From: Panulirus ornatus
Lineage: Eukaryota > Arthropoda > Malacostraca > Decapoda > Palinuridae
NCBI RefSeq assembly: GCF_036320965.1
Contig: NC_092248.1
Span: 25,198,002-25,262,001 of the forward strand
Reading direction: 5' to 3'
DNA length: 64,000 nt
The notes under the pieces were generated by a model, which was not told where the DNA came from, ran no database searches, and was given only the letters and a program-made list of their open reading frames with translations. Below, piece by piece: positions 49,489-61,244 of this stretch (its first letter is position 1; every line of letters begins with the position of its first letter). Made by a program: the position numbers and the translations under genes.

Positions 49489-50036
49489 GGGTAGTGAGTG
49501 GGGGGATGAAGAAGTAAGATTATTAGTGAAAGAAAAGAGAGACGCATTTGGACGATTTTTACAGGGAAATAATGCAAATGACTTGGAGATATGAAAAATA
49601 AAGAGGCAGGAGGTCATTAGAAAGGTGGAAAAGGCGAAAAAGAGGGCAAATGAGAGTTCGGATGAGATAATCATCAAATTTTAAGGTATTCTAGAACAAA
49701 AAGATATCTTGGAAGGAATTAAATTAAATGCGTAAGTAAAAGAAACAAATGGGAACATCAGCGAAGGGGGCTGAAAGGGAGGTGGTAACAAGTAGTGGTG
49801 ATGTGGGAAGATGGAATGAGTATTTTGAGGGTTTGTTGGATGTGTTTCATGATAGAGAGGCAGATATATGGTGTTTTGGTCAAGGTAGTGTGCAAAGTGA
49901 GAGGGTTAGGGAAAATGATTAGGTAAACAAAGAAGAGGTAGTAAAAAGTTTGCCAAGGATGAAAGCCGGCAAGGCAGCGGCTTTGGATGGTATTGCAGTG
50001 GAATTTATTAAAAAAGGGGGTGACTCTATTGTTGAC
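49489..50036 (+). mobile_element. RTE-like LINE fragment L13
   Basis: Plus-strand piece of the endonuclease/RT linker and RT start (GSEWGDEEVRLLVKEKRDAF to [17 protein letters not shown]). More diverged than L12. It ends exactly at the poly(T) that marks the tail of L14. Confidence 0.85.
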
Positions 50037-50236
50037 TTTTTTTTTTTTTTTTTTCATACTTTGTCGCTGTCTCCCGCGTTTGCGAGGTAGCGCAAGGAAA
50101 CAGACGAAAGAAATGGCCCAACCCCCCCCCATACACATGTACATACGTCCACACACGCAAATATACATACCTACACAGCTTTCCATGGTTTACCCCAGAC
50201 GCTTCACATGCCTTGATTCAATCCACTGACAGCACG

Positions 50237-51646
50237 TCAACCCCTGTATACCACATCGCTCCAATTCACTCTATTCCTTGCCCTCCTTTCACCCTCCTGC
50301 ATGTTCAGGCCCCGATCACACAAAATCTTTTTCACTCCATCTTTCCACCTCCAATTTGGTCTCCCTCTTCTCCTCGTTCCCTCCACCTCCGACATATATA
50401 TCCTCTTGGTCAATCTTTCCTCACTCATTCTCTCCATGTGCCCAAACCATTTCAAAACACCCTCTTCTGCTCTCTCAACCACGCTCTTTTTATTTCCACA
50501 CATCTCTCTTACCCTTACGTTACTTACTCGATCAAACCACCTCACACCACACATTGTCCTCAAACATTTCATTTCCAGCACATCCATCCTCCTGCGCATA
50601 TCTCTATCCATAGCCCACGCCTCGCAACCATACAACATTGTTGGAACCACTATTCCTTCAAACATACCCATTTTTGCTTTCCGAGATAATGTTCTCGACT
50701 TCCACACATTTTTCAAGGCTCCCAAAATTTTCGCCCCCTCCCCCACCCTATGATCCACTTCCGCTTCCATGGTTCCATCCGCTGACAGATCCACTCCCAG
50801 ATATCTAAAACACTTCACTTCCTCCAGTTTTTCTCCATTCAAACTCACCTCCCAATTGACTTGACCCTCACCCATACTGTACCTAATAACCTTGCTCTTA
50901 TTCACATTTACTCTTAACTTTCTTCTACCACACACTTTACCAAACTCAGTCACCAGCTTCTGCAGTTTCTCACATGAATCAGCCACCAGCGCTGTATCAT
51001 CAGCGAACAACAACTGACTCACTTGCCAAGCTCTCTCATCCCCAACAGACTTCATACTTGCCCCTCTTTCCAGGACTCCTGCATTTACCTCCCTAACAAC
51101 CCCATCCATAAACAAATTAAACAACCATGGAGACATCACACACCCCTGCCGCAAACCTACATTCACTGAGAACCAATCACTTTCCTCTCTTCCTACACGT
51201 ACACATGCCTTACATCCTCGATAAAAACTTTTCACTGCTTCTAACAACTTGCCTCCCACACCATATATTCTTAATACCTTCCACAGAGCATCTCTATCAA
51301 CTCTATCATATGCCTTCTCCAGATCCATAAGTGCTACATACAAATCCATTTGCTTTTCTAAGTATTTCTCACATACATTCCTCAAAGCAAACACCTGATC
51401 CACACATCCTCTACCACTTCTGAAACCACACTGCTCTTCCCCAATCTGATGCTCTGTACATGCCTTCACCCTCTCAATCAATACCCTCCCATATAATTTA
51501 CCAGGAATACTCAACAAACTTATACCTCTGTAATTTGAGCACTCACTCTTATCCCCTTTGCCTTTGCACAATGGCACTATGCACGCATTCCGCCAATCCT
51601 CAGGCACCTCACCATGAGTCATACATACATTAAATAACCTTACCAA
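50237..51646 (-). CDS. LINE ORF, C-terminal half: reverse transcriptase and C-terminal domain
   Basis: 469 codons that continue the endonuclease frame after the one-base gap. RT motifs are NYRGISLLSIPGKLY (38-52), [15 protein letters not shown] (74-88), ALMDLEKAYDRVDRD (105-119, first catalytic Asp), LRQGCVMSPWLFNLF (165-179) and [12 protein letters not shown] (212-223, catalytic Asp pair). A C-terminal region has [19 protein letters not shown] and [12 protein letters not shown], and ends NWSDVVYRG. This order and the conserved tail are like RTE-class elements. The apparent Met start is internal; the true start is that of the upstream frame. Confidence 0.92.
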   Translation of the reverse strand: MVRLFNVCMTHGEVPEDWRNACIVPLCKGKGDKSECSNYRGISLLSIPGKLYGRVLIERVKACTEHQIGEEQCGFRSGRGCVDQVFALRNVCEKYLEKQMDLYVALMDLEKAYDRVDRDALWKVLRIYGVGGKLLEAVKSFYRGCKACVRVGREESDWFSVNVGLRQGCVMSPWLFNLFMDGVVREVNAGVLERGASMKSVGDERAWQVSQLLFADDTALVADSCEKLQKLVTEFGKVCGRRKLRVNVNKSKVIRYSMGEGQVNWEVSLNGEKLEEVKCFRYLGVDLSADGTMEAEVDHRVGEGAKILGALKNVWKSRTLSRKAKMGMFEGIVVPTMLYGCEAWAMDRDMRRRMDVLEMKCLRTMCGVRWFDRVSNVRVREMCGNKKSVVERAEEGVLKWFGHMERMSEERLTKRIYMSEVEGTRRRGRPNWRWKDGVKKILCDRGLNMQEGERRARNRVNWSDVVYRG

Positions 51647-53232
51647 CCAGTCAACAATACAGTCACCCCCTTTTTAATAAATTCCACTGCAATACCATCC
51701 AAACCTGCTGCCTTGCCGGCTTTCATCTTCCGCAAAGCTTTCACTACCTCTTCTCTGTTTACCAAATCATTTTCCCTAACCCTCTCACTTTGCACACCAC
51801 CTCGACCAAAACACCCTATATCTGCCACTCTGTCATCAGACACATTCAACAAACCTTCAAAATACTCACTCCATCTCCTTCTCACATCACCGCTACTTGT
51901 TATCACCTCCCCATTTGCGCCCTTCACTGAAGTTCCCATTTGCTCCCTTGTCTTACGCACCTTATTTACCTCCTTCCAGAACATCTTTTTATTCTCCCTA
52001 AAATTTACTGATAGTCTCTCACCCCAACTCTCATTTGCCCTTTTTTTCACCTCCTGCACCTTTCTCTTGACCTCCTGTCTCTTTCTTTTATACTTCTCCC
52101 ACTCAATTGCATTTTTTCCCTGCAAAAATCGTCCAAATGCCTCTCTCTTCTCTTTCACTAATACTCTTACTTCTTCATCCCACCACTCACTACCCTTTCT
52201 AATCAACCCACCTCCCACTCTTCTCATGCCACAAGCATCTTTTGCGCAATCCATCACTGATTCCCTAAATACATCCCATTCCTCCCCCACTCCCCTTACT
52301 TCCATTGTTCTTACCTTTTTCCATTCTGTACTCAGTCTCTCCTGGTACTTCCTCACACAGGTCTCCTTCTCAAGCTCACTTACTCTCACCACCCTCTTCA
52401 CCCCAACATTCACTCTTCTTTTCTGAAAACCCATACAAATCTTCACCTTAGCCTCCACAAGATAATGATCAGACATCCCTCCAGTTGCACCTCTCAGCAC
52501 ATTAACATCCAAAAGTCTCTCTTTCGCACGCCTGTCAATTAACACGTAATCCAATAACGCTCTCTGGCCATCTCTCCTACTTACATAAGTATACTTATGT
52601 ATATCTCGCTTTTTAAACCAGGTATTCCCAATCATCAGTCCTTTTTCAGCACATAAATCTACAAGCTCTTCACCATTTCCATTTACAACACTGAACACCC
52701 CATGTATACCAATTATTCCCTCAACTGCCACATTACTCACCTTTGCATTCAAATCACTCATCACTATAACCCGGTCTCGTGCATCAAAACAACTAACACA
52801 CTCATTCAGCTGCTCCCAAAACACTTGCCTCTCTTGACCTTTCTTCTCATGCCCAGGTGCATAAGCACCAATAATCACCCATCTCTCTCCATCAACTTTC
52901 AGTTTTACCCATACTAATCGAGAATTTACTTTCTTACACTCTATCACATACTCCCACAACTCCTGTTTCAGGAGTATTGCTACTCCTTCCCTTGCTCTTG
53001 TCCTCTCACTAACCGCTGACTTTACTCCCCAGACATTCCCAAACCACTCTTCCCCTTTACCCTTGAGCTTCGTTTCACTCAGAGCCAAAACATCCAGGTT
53101 CCTTTCCTCAAACATACTACCTATCTCTCCTTTTTTCACATCTTGGTTACATCCACACACATTTAGGCACCCCACTCTGAGCCTTCGAGGAGGATGAGCA
53201 CTCCCCACGTGACTCCTTCTTCTGTTTCCCAT
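51640..53232 (-). CDS. LINE ORF, N-terminal half: APE-type endonuclease and linker
   Basis: 530 codons starting MGNRRRSHVG. Residues about 17-260 form an apurinic-endonuclease-like domain that nicks target DNA: GCLNVCGCNQD (21-31), the catalytic Glu in ALSETKL (Glu 53), IIGAYAPGHE (120-129), the Asp/Asn motif VMSDLNAKV (157-165; other copies have GDFNAK), LLDYVLIDRRA (227-237) and SDHYLVEAK (254-262). Residues 260-480 are a basic linker ([13 protein letters not shown]), and the RT begins after [19 protein letters not shown]. The last residues are out of frame owing to the missing T at 51,671-51,675. Ser replaces the usual Gly before Asp 160. Confidence 0.92.
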   Translation of the reverse strand: MGNRRRSHVGSAHPPRRLRVGCLNVCGCNQDVKKGEIGSMFEERNLDVLALSETKLKGKGEEWFGNVWGVKSAVSERTRAREGVAILLKQELWEYVIECKKVNSRLVWVKLKVDGERWVIIGAYAPGHEKKGQERQVFWEQLNECVSCFDARDRVIVMSDLNAKVSNVAVEGIIGIHGVFSVVNGNGEELVDLCAEKGLMIGNTWFKKRDIHKYTYVSRRDGQRALLDYVLIDRRAKERLLDVNVLRGATGGMSDHYLVEAKVKICMGFQKRRVNVGVKRVVRVSELEKETCVRKYQERLSTEWKKVRTMEVRGVGEEWDVFRESVMDCAKDACGMRRVGGGLIRKGSEWWDEEVRVLVKEKREAFGRFLQGKNAIEWEKYKRKRQEVKRKVQEVKKRANESWGERLSVNFRENKKMFWKEVNKVRKTREQMGTSVKGANGEVITSSGDVRRRWSEYFEGLLNVSDDRVADIGCFGRGGVQSERVRENDLVNREEVVKALRKMKAGKAAGLDGIAVEFIKKGVTVLLTGW

Positions 53233-53354
53233 TTTAGAAAGTTAATACAAGGAGGGGAGGATTTCTGGCCCCCCGCTCCCGTCCCCTCTAGTCGCTTTCT
53301 ACGACACGCGAGGAATACGTGGGAAGTATTCTTTCACCCCTATCCCCAGGGATA

Positions 53355-53450
53355 ATATACATATATATATACATATACACATACACACACATACACATAC
53401 ATACGCACATATACACACACACACACATACATATATATACATATGAAAAA
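53355..53450. repeat. Mixed TA/CA low-complexity tract
   Basis: TATACATATACACATACACA-type sequence immediately upstream of the L14 5' end. Confidence 0.85.
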
Positions 53451-53605
53451 TGTAAGAAACAATTTAGAAAACTGAAACTTTTAGCTTGAAATGAATGAAA
53501 AAAATGAATGTCACATAATGGTTCAACCTCTGGCTATGGAAAAAGGAAATGTATAATTCATTTACACAAACGTCAATAGCAGTTCTCATCAATTTAACCA
53601 CTGTA

Positions 53606-54766
<1,161 letters not shown>

Positions 54767-55690
54767 TCATGTGTACGTGTATGAAGAGAGGAAAGTGATT
54801 GGTTCTCAGTGAATGTAGGTTTGCGGCAGGGGTGTGTGATGTTTCCATGGTTGTTTGATTTGTTTATGGATGGGGTTTTTAGGGAAGTGAATGCAAGAGT
54901 TTTGGAAAGAGGGGCAAGTATGCAGTCTGTTGGGGATGAGAGAGCTTGGGAAGTGAGTCAGTTGTTGTTCGCTGATGATACAGCGCTGGTGGCTGATTCA
55001 TGTGAGGAACTGCAGAAGCTGGTGACTGAGTTTGGTAAAGCGTGTGAAAGAAGATGTTAAGAGTAAATGTGAATAAGAGCAAGATTATTAGGTACAGTAG
55101 GGTTGAGGGTCAAGTCAATTGGGAGGTAAGTTTGAATGGAGAATAACTTAAGGAAGTAAAGTGTTTTAGATATCTGGGAGTGGATCTGGCAGCGGATGGA
55201 ACCATGGAAGCGGAAGTGAATCATAGGGTGGGGAAGGGGACGAAAATCCTGGGAGCCTTGAAGAATGTGTGGAAGTCGAGAACATTATCTCGGAAAGCAA
55301 AAATGAGTATGTTTGAAGAAATAGTGGTTCCAACAATGTTGTATGGTTGCGAGGCGTGAGCTATGGATAGAGTTGTGCGCAGGAGGATGGATGTGCTTGA
55401 AATGAGATATTTGAGGACAATATGTGGTGTGAGGTGGTTCGATCGAGTAAGTAACGTAAGGGTAAGAGAGATGTGTGGAAATAAAAAGGGCGTGGTTGAG
55501 AGAGCAGAAGAGGGTGTTTTGAAATGGTTTGGACACATGGAGAGAATGAGTGAGGAAAGATTGACCAAGAGGATATATGTGTCGGAGGTGGAGGGAACGA
55601 GGAGAAGTGGGAGACCAAATTGGAGGTGGAAAGATGGAGTGGAAAAGATTTTGAGTGATCGGGGATTGAACATGCAGGAGGGTGAAAGGA
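54767..55690 (+). mobile_element. RTE-like LINE fragment L16 (duplicate of L11)
   Basis: Plus-strand RT and C-terminal domain, joined head-to-head to L15 at the same breakpoint as L10/L11 and ending at the minisatellite. It shares the frame breaks of L11, so those predate the duplication. Confidence 0.9.
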
Positions 55691-55694
55691 TCGA

Positions 55695-56645
55695 TGGTTG
55701 GTCGACGCTGGGAGGGGCGGGGTCAGTATCTGGGGGTGGGGGATTGGTCGTCGCTTGGAGGTGCGGGTCAGTACCTGAGGGTGGAAGGTGTGTCGGCGCT
55801 GAGAGGGGCGGGTCAATACCTGAGGGTGAGGGGTTGGTCGATGCTAGGAGGGGCGGGTCAATACCTGATGGTGGGGGGGTTGGTAGACGTTGGGAGGGGC
55901 GGGTCATTACCTGAGGGTGGGGGATTGCTCGTCGCTGGGAGGTGCGGGTCAGTACCTGAGGGTGGAGGGTGTGTCGGTGCTGAGAGGGGCGGGTCAATAC
56001 CTGAGGGTGAGGGGTTGGTCGATGCTAGGAGGGGCGGGTCAATACCTGATGGTGGGGGGTTGGTCGGCGTTGGGAGGGAAGGGTCAGTATCTGAGGATGA
56101 GGAGTTAGTCGGCGCTGGGAGGGGCGGGTCAGTACCTGAGAGTTGGGGGTTAGTCGGCGCCGGCAGGGGAGGGTCAACACCTGAAGGTGCGGAGGTTGGT
56201 CGGCGCTGGGAGGGGCGGGGTCAGTATCTGAGGGTGGGGGATTGGTCGTCGCTTGGAGGTGCGGGTCAGTACCTGAGGGTGGAAGGTGTGTCGGCGCTGA
56301 GAGGGGCGGGTCAATACCTGAGGGTGGGGAGTTGGTCGACGCTAGGAGGGGCGGGTCAGTACCTGAGGGTGGGGGTTGGTTGGCGCTGGGAGTTGCACGT
56401 CATTACCTGACGGTGGGGGGTCGGTCGGTGTGGGAGGGACGGGTCAGTTTCTTAGGATGAGGGGTTAATCGGCGCTGGGAGGGGCGGGTCAGTACCTGAG
56501 AGTTGGGGGTTAGTTGGCGCTGGGAGGGGCAAGTCAGTACCTGAGGGTTTTGGGTTGGTCGACTCTGGGAGGAGTGGGTCAGTACGTAAGGGTGGGGTGT
56601 TGGTCGGCGCTAGGAGAGGCGGGTCAGTACCTGAGGATGGGGTTT
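55695..56645 (+). repeat. 45-bp minisatellite, copy B (about 21 units)
   Basis: Same unit as at 43,480-44,200 with five extra units. The extra block (about 55,870-56,100) repeats the neighbouring unit order, as expected from unequal exchange or slippage. Confidence 0.93.
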
Positions 56646-56794
56646 TTAAGCTGTTCAGTGGTTCAGTGACACAGATAATGCCATACTGTCCCACCATCAT
56701 GCTGAGATGAGCTGGCAGATATTCCTATTAGAAACACGGACTAAGATAACATTCACACATCAAGAGTAATAAGTCTAAAGTATATAATCTTCAC

Positions 56795-56900
56795 CTTTGA
56801 AGAGGTTGCTTGTGTTCTGGAAGGCCAAGGTCAAGTTCCAAATGTTGATAAGTTGGACTCCCTGCTGGCCAGTGTTACAGTAGAGGCAGCGTCTGTACAC
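56795..56900 (-). CDS. IR gene exon E2, copy B (upstream in transcription)
   Basis: This 106-nt exon encodes 35 codons plus one base, starting VYRRCLYCNTGQQGVQ and ending NTSNLFK. VYRRCLYC is a recognisable motif of crustacean IR amino-terminal domains. The acceptor is GTGTGCAG|GTGTAC and the donor AAAG|GTGAAG, so the exon enters in phase 0 and leaves in phase 1. It lies in segmental duplication copy B, and its 106 bases are identical to E2 copy A at 44,350-44,455, while the flanks differ at scattered positions. Because 106 is not a multiple of three, splicing both copies into one mRNA would shift the frame. Only one should be used, or they are mutually exclusive. An alternative upstream acceptor exists about 20 nt away but does not fit the phase of E1. 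Confidence 0.85.
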
Positions 56901-58860
56901 CTGCACACCATCACTTCTCACTGGTGAAAGTAACAGAAACATTAGATTTTCATTCAATATATATTGTATTTTCATGACTCACAATCGTATGTGTTCACAT
57001 GTTGAACATGACAGAAACCACGTGGAAATCCTGCTAGTCAGACCTGGGTCTTCTGCATCAATGTACTTCATAAAACTCTTTTTATGTTTTTCTTTTTACA
57101 GTGACCGACATGTCTTGAGCAACACGGCTCAGGCAGAAGCCATCTCGGGTGAAAGAAATGTATAAGGGAAAAAGATGACGGAAATCATTCATGGCTCCGA
57201 AGGTGTTTTCTGTCATTCGGTTGATTTTATTGATATAAGAAAGGTTTTACTTCGTCATATAACATTCTTCAGTATTCAGGAAGACATCAGAATATATGAG
57301 TTCAAACATCTCAATACTTGCAGACAAGTTAACTGTAATATGTAGAGCGACGAAGTTATATGTATGTAAACATAACAGTAGAAAGACATGAGAGAGACGA
57401 TGTTTGTGAATCTCCCGTTATTCATACAACCACAAAAGGAATATTGATATATATTTAGGAAGAATAAAGAAAAAGGAATCAATATGATGCTCACCTACTA
57501 TCTAATAAATCAGTTCATAGTGTTGGCGAGACTCAGGTGTAACAACCCTGACTTCATCAAATGATAGACCGCGTCGTCTTCATCATACTAAGTGGCAGTG
57601 CAATGATGGCATTGAGCATATGTACCGTAGCATTATGTACTGATGACCATAATGGCCTCATGTCTGAAAGTTGTCTTAAGCAGAAGGAAGAATTGCCTGA
57701 GTTTTGCCCCGAGAAAATACTACTGCTATGCAATACTGAATACCAAAGTCGATACGTTTATGTTGTCACAGTGGTAACGCAAGGCGTTATGAGGGAAAAA
57801 ATGTCTCGAGTTTTCAGATTTGGTCATTAAAGGTCATATGAGAAAGCTGGAGTATCTCAAGCAAGGTCACAAGAAAAATTATTAATCAGTATTATCTTTC
57901 ATGACAGGAAGACTTCACGAACTTCACAACAAGGTGACGGTAGTTCGTGAGGCGCAGCAAGAATCACCAACTCTTAACCAAAGTCATAAACGTAATCCGT
58001 GACTCTCCTGTCATGATCCCGAGAACGTAATGTAGCGCAAGCTGAGATTGAACCCTGATCTCTGGCTCAAAATATGTATATCCCTAAAGCTAAACCCCTT
58101 AGTGAATGCTCCCCTCAGTGTAACCTGAGAGGCAGTACTCTTCTACAAGCGAGGAAAGGAGCACTTTCGTGTTTGTGTGTAGCCTCCGAATCTAAGGATG
58201 TCAATAATCTTACATAAGTGTAGGAGTAGCAGATTATATAAACAACATAAAGCTTGAAGGAGAGATAAGAGGAGTTGTTGGTAAACTATCGCTTATTTGT
58301 TCGACGTTTTCGAAACATAACCAACAGCTCTGATTTCAGGAGTACTTCCCAGATCGGCGCCAAAATCCTCCTCTTCATGAAGTGAGATGTTTAGTCGCAA
58401 TACTAGATTAGTGAACCTTTGTTTCCAGGAGGGAGTCGAGTTCATAAACTTCCAGTTTATGGAAGCTATGCGTTTTGATAGGCACTCTAGTGAGTATACT
58501 CGTGCGTTTTAGTCAAAAAACGTACTTCGTGTAGAACGGGTCTCTCACACTCTGTTACTATTTCTTTTTTTTAACTATTCTCGGTCATGCATCATGACAT
58601 TTTATGTTCTTCAACGGATTATAGACTTAAGAACTTTTCAGAGCTACAGACAACTGCATCGGAAGAAAATTTTCGTATAAATGGTATTCATACAAATTTG
58701 TTGGGTATTCTTAATGTAGACATCGTAGCAGTTCCAGAGTACACACCAGTAACAATGATTGAGGAAATAAAGAGGATGGAGGTGTCTTCCTCTGTTGAAA
58801 CTCATCATACTCCCGTGATAAAAGATCGAGAGTTATAATGAAAATTATCTTCATATGAAA
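56901..58860. other. IR intron sequence in duplication copy B
   Basis: Duplicate of 44,456-46,417. The two short frames are again open (57,561-57,830 and 58,587-58,838) with a handful of amino-acid changes. No domain recognised. Confidence 0.55.
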
Positions 58861-59982
58861 AGGGGTAAAAGGGGAAGAGTGGTTTGAGAATGTCTTGAGA
58901 GTAAAGTCAGGGGTTAGTGAGAGGACAAGAGCAAGGGAAGGAGTAGCACTACTCCTGAAACAGGAGTTGTAGGAGTATGTGATAGAGTGTAAGAAAGTAA
59001 ATTCTAGATGTTATGGGTTTAAAATGAAAGTTGATGGAGAGAGATGTGTGATTATTGGTGCATATGCACCTGGGCATGAGAAGAAGATCATGAGAGGCAA
59101 GTGTTTTGGGAGCAGCTAAATGAGTGTGTTAGTGGTTTTGATGTACAAGACCGGGTTATAGTGATGGGTGATTTGAATGCAAAGGTGAGTAATGTGGTAG
59201 TTGAGGGAATAATTGGTTATCATGAAGTGTTCAGTGTTGTAAATGGAAATGGTGAAGAGCTTGTAGATTTATGTGCTGAAAAAGGACGGTGATTGGGAAA
59301 AACCTTTTTAAAAACCGAGATATACATAATATTTTTTATTAAGTAGGAGAGTTTGGGCCAGAGAGCGTTTTTGGGTTTAACGTGTTGATTGACAGGCGTG
59401 CAAAAGGAGATTTTTGGGATTTTTAATGGCGAGAGGGGGCCTGGGGGGAAATGTCTGATCATTTCTTGTGGGGCAAGGTAAAAATTTTGTATGGGTTTTC
59501 AGAAAAGAGGAGTGAATGTTGGGGTGAAGAAGGTGGTGAGAGTGAGTGAGCTTGGGAAGGAGACCTGTGTGGGGAAGTACCAGGAGAGACTGTGTACAGA
59601 ATGGAAAAAGGTGAGAACAATGGAAGTAAGGGGAGTGGGGGAGGAATGGGATGTATTTAGGGACTTTTTGGTAAAGTTATTTAATGTATGTATGACTCAT
59701 GGTGAGGTGCCTGAGGATTGGCGGAAGGCTTGCATAGTGCCATTGTACAAAGTCAAAGGTGATAAAGGTGAGTGCTCAAATTACAGAGGTATAAGTTTAT
59801 TGAGTATTCCTGGATAATTATATGGGAGGGTATTGATTGGGAGGGTGAAGGCATGTACAGAGCATCAGATTGGGGAAGAGCAGTTTGGTTTAAGAAGTGA
59901 TGGATGATGTGTGGCTCAGATGTTTGCTTTGAAGAATGTATTTGAAAAATACTTAGAAAAGCATAAGGATTTGTATGTAGCA
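58861..59982 (+). mobile_element. RTE-like LINE copy L17, internally deleted (duplicate of L12)
   Basis: Endonuclease part (VIVMGDLNAKVSN near 59,160) is followed by a stretch with many single-base insertions in homopolymers (59,290-59,480). A deletion then joins EEWDVFRD to [20 protein letters not shown], and the element ends at KDLYVAY (59,982), 80 bp from IR exon E1. Confidence 0.85.
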
Positions 59983-60063
59983 TATCTCAGGCAATTTCGA
60001 AACAATATGACAGATTTATCATTACAACACGAAATACAGAGGCTGACCTTCTTGTTTGTTGAC

Positions 60064-60250
60064 CTGCGAGATTCTTGACTTCTTATGGTCCACTGGAGTA
60101 CGCTCTGTGTAGTGTGGGACGGCGAGGTAGAGGGCGTGGATAGTGTTACGGAGGCTGTGGTGAAGGAGGACGTTCTGGAGTTCGATCTTCCAGCCTACAG
60201 CCACCACACGTGTCTCTGGCCACCACCACAAATATGATGACTCGAGAAAC
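60064..60250 (-). CDS. IR gene exon E1, part of the amino-terminal domain
   Basis: Read on the minus strand, this exon encodes a stretch containing LLHHSLRNTIHALYLAV followed by a basic linker ending in RISQ. The motif with SLRNT and HALYLA is typical of the amino-terminal region of decapod IRs, immediately before the YRRCLYC motif of the next exon. The donor is CAG|GTCAAC at 60,064/60,063, in phase 0. The 5' boundary is uncertain. I chose the AG at 60,252-60,251 behind a T-rich tract, but another acceptor closer to LLHHS is possible. The upstream frame reads SSYLWWWPETRVVAVG, while a neighbouring frame reads FVVVARDT, which looks more IR-like, so a one-base error or frameshift near 60,210 is possible. 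No signal peptide is visible, so at least one upstream exon is likely missing. Confidence 0.7.
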
Positions 60251-60313
60251 CTATTCATAGACAATAAAGAAGACTTTTGCACCACATTACTAAACCTAGA
60301 CATCAAAACACGA

Positions 60314-60315
<2 letters not shown>

Positions 60316-60373
<58 letters not shown>
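60316..60373. repeat. (TA)n microsatellite
   Basis: Short TA tract just upstream, in transcription direction, of IR exon E1, adjoining the tail of LINE copy L18. Confidence 0.93.
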
Positions 60374-60383
<10 letters not shown>

Positions 60384-61189
60384 TTATTATACTTTGTCGC
60401 TGTCTCCCGCGTTTGCGAGGTAGCGCAAGGAAACAGACGAAAGAAATGGCCCAACCCACCCCCCATACACATGTATATACATACTTCCACACACGCAAAT
60501 ATACATACCTACACAGCTTTCCATGGTTTACCCCAGACGCTTCACATGCCTTGATTCAATCCACTGACAGCACGTCAACCTCGGTATACCACATCGCTCC
60601 AATTCACTCTATTCCTTGCCCTCCTTTCACCCTCCTGCATGTTCAGGCCCCGATCACACAAAATCTTTTTCACTCCATCTTTCCACCTCCAATTTGGTCT
60701 CCCTCTTCTCCTCGTTCCCTCCACCTCCGACACATATATCCTCTTGGTCAATCTTTCCTCACTCATTCTCTCTATGTGCCCAAACCACTTCAAAACACCC
60801 TCTTCTGCTCTCTCAACCACGCTCTTTTTATTTCCACACATCTCTCTTACCCTTACGTTACTCACTCGATCAAACCACCTCACACCACACATTGTCCTCA
60901 AACATCTCATTTCCAGCACATCCATCCTCCTGCGCACAACTCTATCCATAGCCCACACCTCGCAACCATACAACATTGTTGGAACCACTATTCCTTCAAA
61001 CATACCCATTTTTGCTTTCGGAGATAATGTTCTTGACTTCCACACATTCTTCAAGGCTCCCAGGATTTTCGCCCCCTCCCCCACCCTATGATCCACTTCC
61101 GCTTCCATGGTTCCATCCGCTGCCAGATCCACTCCCAGATATCTAAAACACTTTACTTCCTCCAGTTTTTCTCCATTCAAACTTACCTC

Positions 61190-61192
<3 letters not shown>
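60374..61192 (-). mobile_element. RTE-like LINE copy L18, 3' part
   Basis: Short-form 3' UTR (60,374-60,572) and the last 201 codons (60,575-61,180), fully open, truncated at a (TA)n at 61,193. The truncation point (NGEKLEE/EVSL boundary) is the same as in L3. Confidence 0.92.

Positions 61193-61236
<44 letters not shown>
61193..61236. repeat. (TA)n microsatellite
   Basis: Short TA tract between L18 and the poly(T) tail of L19. Confidence 0.92.

Positions 61237-61244
<8 letters not shown>

Larger units (their letters stand above)
50037..53360 (-). mobile_element. RTE-like LINE copy L14, full length, one frameshift
   Basis: The best copy in the window. Minus strand: 5' UTR from 53,360 (TATCCCTGGGGATAGGGGTG end) to 53,233, one long coding region 53,232-50,237, and short-form 3' UTR 50,236-50,060 ending in about 19 A residues (T on the plus strand at 50,037-50,055). 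The coding region is split into two open frames only because a run of T at 51,671-51,675 has five bases where other copies have six. Full length is about 3.3 kb. Confidence 0.94.

Noticed and set aside
49489..50036. Target-site duplication flanking L14 from insertion into L13
   Set aside because: L13 does not resume on the other side of L14 at 53,360, so a simple nested insertion is not supported.
50278..50753. Frames of 111 and 150 codons that recur at many sites (for example 6,691, 14,024, 40,711, 50,278, 60,616, 61,476)
   Set aside because: They lie antisense to the conserved LINE C-terminal domain and recur only because that domain is repeated.
53355..53450. Promoter of LINE copy L14 upstream of its 5' UTR
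   Set aside because: The sequence is TA/CA low complexity that differs from what lies upstream of the other full-length copy, so it is flanking DNA.
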